From NCBI GenBank assembly GCA_026770585.1, contig MU647436.1, positions 29,122 through 44,822 on the forward strand: a stretch of 15,701 bases of DNA, in the 5' to 3' direction. The DNA is from Baffinella frigidus (lineage: Eukaryota > Cryptophyceae > Cryptomonadales > Baffinellaceae). Position numbers and translations under genes: made by a program. Of the stretch, positions 13,301-15,701 are shown one piece after another. The notes beneath the pieces were generated by a model. That model was not told the DNA's origin, did not search any database, and worked only from the letters and a program-made list of their open reading frames with translations. The number at the start of each line of letters is the position of its first letter. The stretch's first letter is position 1.

Positions 13301-15596
13301 ACCCTGCTCAACAAGGGTCTCACGGTATGACCGCGCCTGGTCACACGTTGCGGATTTCAAGTGTTTGTGGTACAGATGAAACAATGTTGCGCCCAGGAAT
13401 GGCTCAAAGGGCTAGATCTTTGGGGATGCTCCACTCAGGGCAGGGTCGCCTCGAGCTCGCGTGCACCCTGCTCACCAAAGGCCTCAAGTCGCGAAATTCG
13501 TCTGTTGATTTCCGGGGGGTTAGTTCGTCTGTTGATTTCCGGGGGTTGAGTTCGTCTGTTGATTTCCAGGTGCCTTGGGTGCCCGACGCAAGGGCTCGAG
13601 GTGTGAGCCAAGCTCTCTGCTCACTATGGGCCTTAAGTTGAGGGCCAGTCGCGAAAGTGGTCGGTTTCCTTCAGGGGGGGGGGTGGCGTAGAGTGCACTG
13701 CTGACGTAAAGCCTGCAGAAATGCCACTTGCGATCATACTATACGTGTTTGCATTTACAGTATTTGCGATAATGGTCACATGTTTGCATGTATAGTGATT
13801 GAACATGTGTGGATGTGTTGAAACAAATGGCGATAATACCATGCATGTTTGCAGTTATAGTTTCTGCGATAACACTTACATGTTTGAATGTACAGTAATG
13901 TAACATGTGTGGATGTGTTGAAAAAAATGTGGAACCAGGTGCGACCATTCGCCGAGGGGGGCTGCCAATCTTGGGATTTTCCTCTCTCGGAATTGGGAGC
14001 CACTTGCCACGATGCTACACCATTTTGAATGTATAGTAATTTAAAATGTGTGGATGGATGTGTTGTCATGCGAAGGTGCGATCATTCGCCGAGGGGGCTG
14101 CGAATTTCGAGACGGCCTACCGTAGTCAATACCGTAGGCTCAACTACCCTGATTTCAGTTCGTTACCCTATTGATGTGTGGATGTGTTGAAATGGTGTTT
14201 GGGATAGGTGCGACCATTCGCCGAGGGGGCTGCGAATCTCGGGATTGCCCTCTCTCGGACATGGGGCGCTACGGCCTGAAGGCAAGCCACTTGCAACGAT
14301 ACTATATACAAGTTTGAATGTATAGTAATTTTAACTAGTGTGGATGTGTTGTCATACGAAGGTGCGACCATTCGCCGAGGAGGCTGCCAATCTCGAGACG
14401 GCCTACCGTACTCAATACCGTAGGCTCAACTACCCTGATTTCAGTTCGTTACCCTATTGATGTGTGGGTGTATTGAAAATTTAGTGAAACCAGGTGCGAC
14501 CATTCGCCGAGGGGGCTTCCAATCTCGGGGTTGCCCTCTCTCGGACTTGGGGCGTTACGGCCTGAAGGCAAGCCACTTGCATCGATACTATATACAAGTT
14601 TGAATGTATAGTAATTTTAACTAGTGTGGATGTGTTTTGGGTAAGTGCGGCCGTTCGCGGGAAGGGGCGGCGAATACCGTGAGTCAATACCGTAGGATTA
14701 ACCACCCTGATTTCAGTCTGTTACCCTATTGATGTGTGGCTGTATTTTTGCGCTAAGCCGAAATGTACAATAGGTGCGGCCGTTTGCGGAAGGGGCGGCG
14801 AATCTCGGGATTGTCCTTTCGGACCTGGGGCGCTACGAGGAGGCAATCGGCGCATACCAGCAGGTGCTGATCGCAGGCCTTCCCTACAGGGGTACCTCGC
14901 TCATAAGAAACCGCCCCCCCCTAGGACCCTACAGTAGGCCTATGCCCAGGGCCCTACGGTGCAGATATGAGACGCCACGCTGCTTGATCGACTCTTCTTC
15001 TGTTGACTCATCACAATCTCTGAGCAGTCAACATGTGGTGGACTCATCGTTTTTCCCGGTGCTGGAAACTGTTCGGTGTAGTTGCCTCAAAAACAAAAAC
15101 ACGTTTCGTGTGTACACACAACCTTGGTAGCTACGGATGCATGTAAGACTAGCCCAGGCAAGCGCGGGTCTGACCGAGGACAACCCCCATTTGAAACTGC
15201 TAGCGGTGGGTACCTCCACAGATACTTCAAACTTGCACCTCGCGTTTCCGTGTCTCCATCAATATTTTAATCGTGTTTCTCGAGAATCAATATTTCAATC
15301 GTGTTTCTGATCCTGTCCGGTGTAGGCGCCTCCAACCCACGTTTCGTTGGTACGCACAACCTTGGTAGCTACTGACGATGCAACATGCGACGCCACTGGT
15401 GTTCAAGTGTTCAAGTGTTTCAACACACCCACACACTTCAATGGACCCACACACTTCAATGAAGTACACTGTTCCATTGAAGTGTGTGGGTGTAATGAAA
15501 AGTCTGGACAGTTTATTAAACCCGCGTTTCCCTTGTTGAACAGAGGCAATGAAGTTGAACCCCCGCTTGGCGGAAGCGCAAAAGTGTCTGGGGAAT
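5165..15596 (+). CDS. Secreted/ER TPR-repeat protein, spliced, at least 9 exons, 3' end outside window
   Basis: Exons are 5165-5521, 5709-5849, 7455-7562, 9550-9613, 10061-10198, 11835-11891, 12222-12373, 14774-14863 and partial 15546-15596, all joining in frame. Residues 1-31 form a signal peptide (basic start, YVVLLAAVFLA core, cleavage after SVHA), then a Lys/Gly/Ser-rich linker. The rest is a run of about eight TPR units, for example GRPEEAIASFEKAIKLEPSY, NALGNVYIAL, AYERVVEINP, TMYERAIRTDPSLAEAYMSL and GRYEEAIGAYQQ. TPR arrays are protein-binding scaffolds, and the signal peptide points to the ER lumen or outside. No catalytic domain is seen in the window. Introns are long and crowded with partial exon copies. 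The partner and function are unknown. It is divergent from a TIR protein gene. Confidence 0.88.
5709..5849 (+). CDS. TPR gene exon 2 (GRPEEAIASFEKAIKLEPSY...)
   Basis: This 47-codon, phase-0 exon lies between acceptor CCCCCCCAG and donor GTGAGA. It completes TPR 1-2 with the canonical Ala, Gly, Tyr and Pro positions. The preceding intron (5522-5708) holds short repeats of GAGGAGCCTGCAT in both orientations. Confidence 0.9.
5869..6013. mobile_element. Foldback MITE-like element C, copy 1 (145 bp, TSD ATA)
   Basis: The ends are TTCATCTCGGAAG ... CTTCCGAGATGA-type, with about 33-bp inverted arms. ATA is duplicated at 5866-5868 and 6014-6016. The internal sequence (GTTGAATAGGA, TTAGTTAGGGCA, GGCCTCCTAATT) matches copy 2 in opposite orientation. 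Confidence 0.82.
6150..6316. repeat. Tandem plus inverted repeat
   Basis: A 38-bp word occurs at 6150-6187 and 6198-6235 (period 48), and again inverted with arms 6211-6257 and 6269-6316 around a GGATCC-centred loop. It is probably a foldback element with a partially duplicated end. I could not find a target duplication. Confidence 0.7.
6701..6838. repeat. Nested hairpin with element C core remnant
   Basis: Perfect 20-bp inverted ends (6701-6720, 6819-6838) enclose further ACGTTGGAG inverted copies and the word CCCTAACTAATTTCTCCTA, which is shared with element C. Its length is close to the other foldback elements. Confidence 0.65.
6836..6886. repeat. 22-bp hairpin, 7-nt loop
   Basis: Arms 6836-6857 and 6865-6886 have one mismatch. 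The element overlaps the end of the preceding hairpin by three bases. Confidence 0.7.
6977..7026 (+). pseudogene. Acceptor-side half copy of TPR exon 3 (first)
   Basis: The copy begins after GGGCAG and matches exon 3 from its AETALKKA part to CTCTTCCC, then diverges to CCTGGTGTGC. The upstream flank belongs to a different repeat (compare 8108-8165), so this copy uses a different potential acceptor. Confidence 0.75.
7063..7230 (+). repeat. CT-rich polypyrimidine tract 1
   Basis: About 165 bp of TCTC and CCCT repeats on the sense strand end at an exon 3 acceptor copy. Antisense Arg/Glu-rich frames here are composition artefacts. Confidence 0.9.
7233..7300 (+). pseudogene. Acceptor-side half copy of TPR exon 3 (second)
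   Basis: The copy reads KPHAEQAETAPKKAVKLASS after a CT tract and CAAG, then stops matching at CTCTTCCC. The Leu-to-Pro change in the TPR helix suggests a decayed copy. Confidence 0.8.
7343..7452 (+). repeat. CT-rich polypyrimidine tract 2
   Basis: About 110 bp of CT repeats directly precede the acceptor of intact exon 3. They belong to the same duplicated unit as tract 1. Confidence 0.9.
7455..7562 (+). CDS. TPR gene exon 3 (KPYAEQAETALKKAVKLAPN...)
   Basis: This 36-codon, phase-0 exon follows a long CT tract and CAAG, with donor CAG|GTGCCT. It is the only copy containing both halves. 5' halves occur upstream (6977-7026, 7233-7300) and 3' halves downstream (7711-7763, 8058-8110, 8547-8602). 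Confidence 0.87.
7711..7763 (+). pseudogene. Donor-side half copy of TPR exon 3 (second)
   Basis: The copy reads LFPAHNALGNVYIALQ followed by GTTCCT. It is part of a roughly 200-bp tandem unit (7511-7710, then 7711-8057 with an inserted element). Confidence 0.85.
7782..7926. mobile_element. Foldback MITE-like element C, copy 2 (145 bp, TSD GAT)
   Basis: Ends match copy 1, with GAT duplicated at 7779-7781 and 7927-7929. The neighbouring tandem copy has the uninterrupted target CACGCCAGAT|TGCTCGAG at 7571-7588, which fixes the insertion point. The inner part is inverted relative to copy 1. Coordinates may be off by one at the right end. Confidence 0.85.
8058..8110 (+). pseudogene. Donor-side half copy of TPR exon 3 (third)
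   Basis: The copy reads AHNALGNVYIALQ then GTGCCT, with a Pro-to-Leu change upstream. Confidence 0.82.
8129..8221. repeat. Imperfect long hairpin with perfect 13-bp core
   Basis: GGCGGAAGGTTCG (8160-8172) pairs with 8177-8189. Pairing extends outward through ATTTCC/GGAAAT to AAATTG/CAATTT. The left part resembles 6926-6975, and the right part resembles 5013-5060. Confidence 0.65.
8547..8602 (+). pseudogene. Donor-side half copy of TPR exon 3 (fourth, with 9-bp insertion)
   Basis: GCGCACAACGCCCTCGG and GGAACGTCTACA match the exon, split by TGCGTTGCG. The donor GCTG|GTGCGT is retained. Confidence 0.75.
8607..8668 (-). pseudogene. Antisense TIR-family fragment, like TIR exon 5
   Basis: The minus strand reads RPLLIGPAQPAAERGGGFET, close to AVLPVLIGAGRAASEGGGFQ of TIR exon 5, with DNA similarity including the poly-G run. 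It looks like a relic of a second TIR gene or a transferred exon inside a TPR intron. No flanking TIR exons were recognised. Confidence 0.65.
8737..8755. repeat. Perfect 8-bp hairpin
   Basis: CACGCCAC and GTGGCGTG surround ATT. Isolated; no element recognised. Confidence 0.6.
9093..9139. repeat. 23-bp tandem duplicate
   Basis: ATCTTCTAGATGGACCCTTT is repeated at 9093-9115 and 9117-9139. Confidence 0.85.
9339..9381 (+). pseudogene. Acceptor-side half copy of TPR exon 4
   Basis: The copy reads DAEKAQQAYERVVEL, then an immediate TGA. Its upstream CTAACACGCACCTCTCTC tract and CGCAG match the intron end of exon 4, so the acceptor region was duplicated with the exon start. Confidence 0.85.
9550..9613 (+). 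CDS. TPR gene exon 4 (DAEKAQLAYERVVEINPAAP)
   Basis: The 64-nt exon goes from phase 0 to phase 1, with acceptor GGCAG after a CTCCCT tract and donor AAG|GTCCCT. It supplies the second helix of the TPR begun in exon 3. Confidence 0.85.
9625..9828 (+). repeat. CCCTCAA/CCCTAAA heptamer array
   Basis: About 18 near-perfect CCCTCAA units are followed by CCCTAAA variants, C-rich on the sense strand. Frames through it (PSTLNPQ repeats) are not proteins. Confidence 0.9.
9835..9880 (+). pseudogene. Acceptor-side half copy of TPR exon 5
   Basis: The copy reads HANLGRVLLARGNAG after AAAAAG and then diverges. It is nearly identical to the start of the real exon at 10061. Confidence 0.85.
10061..10198 (+). 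CDS. TPR gene exon 5 (GHANLGRVLLARGNAGAAAK...)
   Basis: The 138-nt exon is phase 1 to 1, with acceptor GATCAG and donor GCCG|GTGATT. It encodes one TPR plus HHELGIALKAA. Partial copies lie on both sides (9835-9880 acceptor-side, 10511-10543 donor-side). Confidence 0.85.
10221..10352. repeat. AACT/TAAT tetranucleotide microsatellite
   Basis: GTAA, AACT and AATT quadruplets run for about 130 bp. It starts about 20 bases after the exon 5 donor. Confidence 0.9.
10511..10543 (+). pseudogene. Donor-side half copy of TPR exon 5
   Basis: The copy matches HELGIALKAA with Gly changed to Arg, and keeps donor GCCG|GTGATG. Confidence 0.78.
11271..11639. repeat. 101-bp diverged direct repeat
   Basis: 11271-11371 and 11539-11639 align without gaps from GGCTCAAAA to TGTGTGCCA with roughly 15-20 percent substitutions. 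Flanking GGTACTCACTCCC words extend the duplication. The open frames inside show no known domain. Confidence 0.75.
11743..11825. repeat. GAGTTGACTTTTGGCG tandem, about 3 units
   Basis: Units of about 33-36 bp lie just before the exon 6 acceptor. Confidence 0.75.
11835..11891 (+). CDS. TPR gene exon 6 (DMAQSFYQLGEILAGNIFT)
   Basis: The 57-nt exon is phase 1 to 1, with acceptor GGCAG and donor CTG|GTGCAA. It is a short helical piece that fits between exon 5 and exon 7 in a TPR register. Confidence 0.8.
11892..12221 (+). repeat. TPR intron 6: telomere-type heptamer intron
   Basis: The array starts about a dozen bases after donor GTGCAA and runs as CCCTAAA, CCCCAAA and CCCTCAA to AACCCTGAAAAAG. 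It is then joined to an acceptor-side exon 7 copy (12143-12178) and a short stretch to the real acceptor. Confidence 0.82.
12143..12178 (+). pseudogene. Acceptor-side half copy of TPR exon 7
   Basis: The copy encodes IPWALAMYERAT-like sequence in the exon frame, matching DIPRALTMYERAI. It is truncated after GCGA. Confidence 0.8.
12222..12373 (+). CDS. TPR gene exon 7 (EDKDIPRALTMYERAIRTDP...)
   Basis: The 152-nt exon goes from phase 1 to phase 0, with acceptor CCGCAG and donor AAG|GTACGA. It contains one full TPR (AEAYMSLGMLHWGQGRLELA). Seven donor-side half copies follow in the intron, and one acceptor-side copy precedes it at 12143. Confidence 0.87.
12374..13640 (+). repeat. About 317-bp tandem array of exon 7 donor halves (4 units)
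   Basis: Unit starts (GTAYGACCGCGCCTG) lie at 12374, 12692, 13009 and 13325, giving periods of 318, 317 and 316. Units carry two half-copies of exon 7, seven in all, ending at 12574, 12691, 12870, 13008, 13187, 13324 and 13488. All but the last keep GT after AAG. A 22-bp subrepeat (TTCAAGTGTTCGTGGTACAG) occurs 3, 2, 2 and 1 times in successive units. The peptides stay close to GMLHWGQGRLELARTLLTKG. Confidence 0.9.
13735..14773 (+). repeat. About 286-bp tandem array of exon 8 acceptor halves
   Basis: Half-copies of exon 8 start at 13939, 14076, 14208, 14362, 14494 and 14645, all beginning at AG|GTGCG-type junctions except the last. Alternate copies are 286, 286 and 283 bp apart. Two alternating half types differ after the first 40 bases. 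Intervening sequence repeats TGTGTGGATGTGTTG and TTGAATGTATAGTAATTT. Confidence 0.88.
14774..14863 (+). CDS. TPR gene exon 8 (VRPFAEGAANLGIVLSDLGR...)
   Basis: This 30-codon, phase-0 exon has acceptor AATAG and donor CAG|GTGCTG. Joined to 15546 it gives AIGAYQQAMKLNPRLAEA, a perfect TPR register, which fixes the donor. Six acceptor-side half copies lie upstream. Confidence 0.85.
14881..14962. repeat. Dispersed repeat with GGTACCTCGCTCATAAGAAA lead
   Basis: CCCCCCCCTAGGACC and TAGGCC/GGGCCCTACGG words match the palindromic core at 714-768. It resembles a high-copy repeat I associate from memory with some algal genomes; that is low confidence. Confidence 0.55.
15425..15493. repeat. Perfect 21-bp inverted repeat
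   Basis: ACACCCACACACTTCAATGG at 15425 pairs with the arm at 15473-15493. Part of the left arm is repeated directly at 15446-15461. Confidence 0.8.
15546..15596 (+). CDS. TPR gene exon 9, partial (AMKLNPRLAEAQKCLGN)
   Basis: Seventeen codons follow acceptor ACAGAG and are then cut off by a CCACAAA array without a donor. By analogy with the other exons this may itself be a 5'-half copy, with the intact exon outside the window. Confidence 0.65.
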
Positions 15597-15601
15597 ACAC
15601 A

Positions 15602-15701
15602 CCCTCAACCACAAACCACAAACCACAAACCACAAACCACAAACCACAAACCACAAACCACAAACCACAAACCACAAACCACAAACCACAAACCACAAAC
15701 C
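15602..15701 (+). repeat. CCACAAA heptamer array at right edge
   Basis: About 13 almost perfect CCACAAA units continue off the window. The 7-bp period matches the telomere-type arrays but with a different unit. Confidence 0.9.

Larger units (their letters stand above)
14864..15545 (+). other. TPR intron 8
   Basis: The intron holds a dispersed GC-rich repeat (about 14881-14962), an 80-bp diverged direct repeat (about 15068-15147 and 15313-15395), a 30-bp tandem around ATCAATATTTTAATCGTG (15258-15310) and a perfect 21-bp inverted repeat (15425-15445 and 15473-15493). No coding sequence was recognised. Confidence 0.7.

Noticed and set aside
391-14773. CRISPR or bacterial repeat system as explanation of the regular repeats
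   Set aside because: Repeat units contain exon halves and splice sites, with periods near 286 and 317 and no spacer-repeat structure.
15403-15698. Minus frames of repeated VVCGLWF
   Set aside because: They are translations of the CCACAAA array.

Overview
The window is eukaryotic nuclear DNA, most likely from a unicellular alga or related protist. It carries two spliced genes with short exons and GT-AG introns, many interstitial telomere-type heptamers (CCCTAAA and variants), microsatellite tracts and small foldback elements. I see no bacterial operon, ribosome binding site or phage gene. A cryptophyte-like alga is my best guess from memory of similar TIR proteins, at low confidence.

Two divergent genes account for all coding sequence I can support. 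On the minus strand, from 4919 to beyond the left edge, is a TIR-domain protein in at least eight exons: 4919-4333, 4165-4120, 3851-3786, 3198-3139, 2048-1963, 1762-1702, 1171-1109 and 203-117. All joins keep frame, and the exons rebuild a complete TIR fold including a Glu at the place of the NADase catalytic residue. On the plus strand, from 5165 to beyond the right edge, is a signal-peptide-bearing tetratricopeptide-repeat (TPR) protein: 5165-5521, 5709-5849, 7455-7562, 9550-9613, 10061-10198, 11835-11891, 12222-12373, 14774-14863 and a partial exon at 15546-15596. A 245-bp shared 5' region (4920-5164) lies between them.

The introns are the unusual part. (1) Several consist almost wholly of telomere-type heptamers running from donor to acceptor. 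In every array the C-rich strand is the sense strand of its host gene, so the orientation flips at the divergent promoter. (2) Almost every large intron carries partial copies of the neighbouring exon. Each copy keeps the splice junction (donor or acceptor) and half of the exon, as expected if segments spanning splice junctions were tandemly duplicated into the intron. The extreme case is TPR intron 7 (12374-14773): a four-unit array of about 317 bp with extra donors faces an array of about 286 bp with extra acceptors. (3) Several 140-165 bp foldback elements (942-1081, 2862-3025, 5869-6013, 7782-7926) share an asymmetric terminus, an extra T before the inverted repeat, and have 3-bp target duplications. 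One has its empty site preserved in a neighbouring duplicate.

Exon joins are inferred from reading frame, domain continuity and splice consensus, not from transcripts. Both genes run off the window. No tRNA, rRNA, CRISPR array or autonomous transposase was found.
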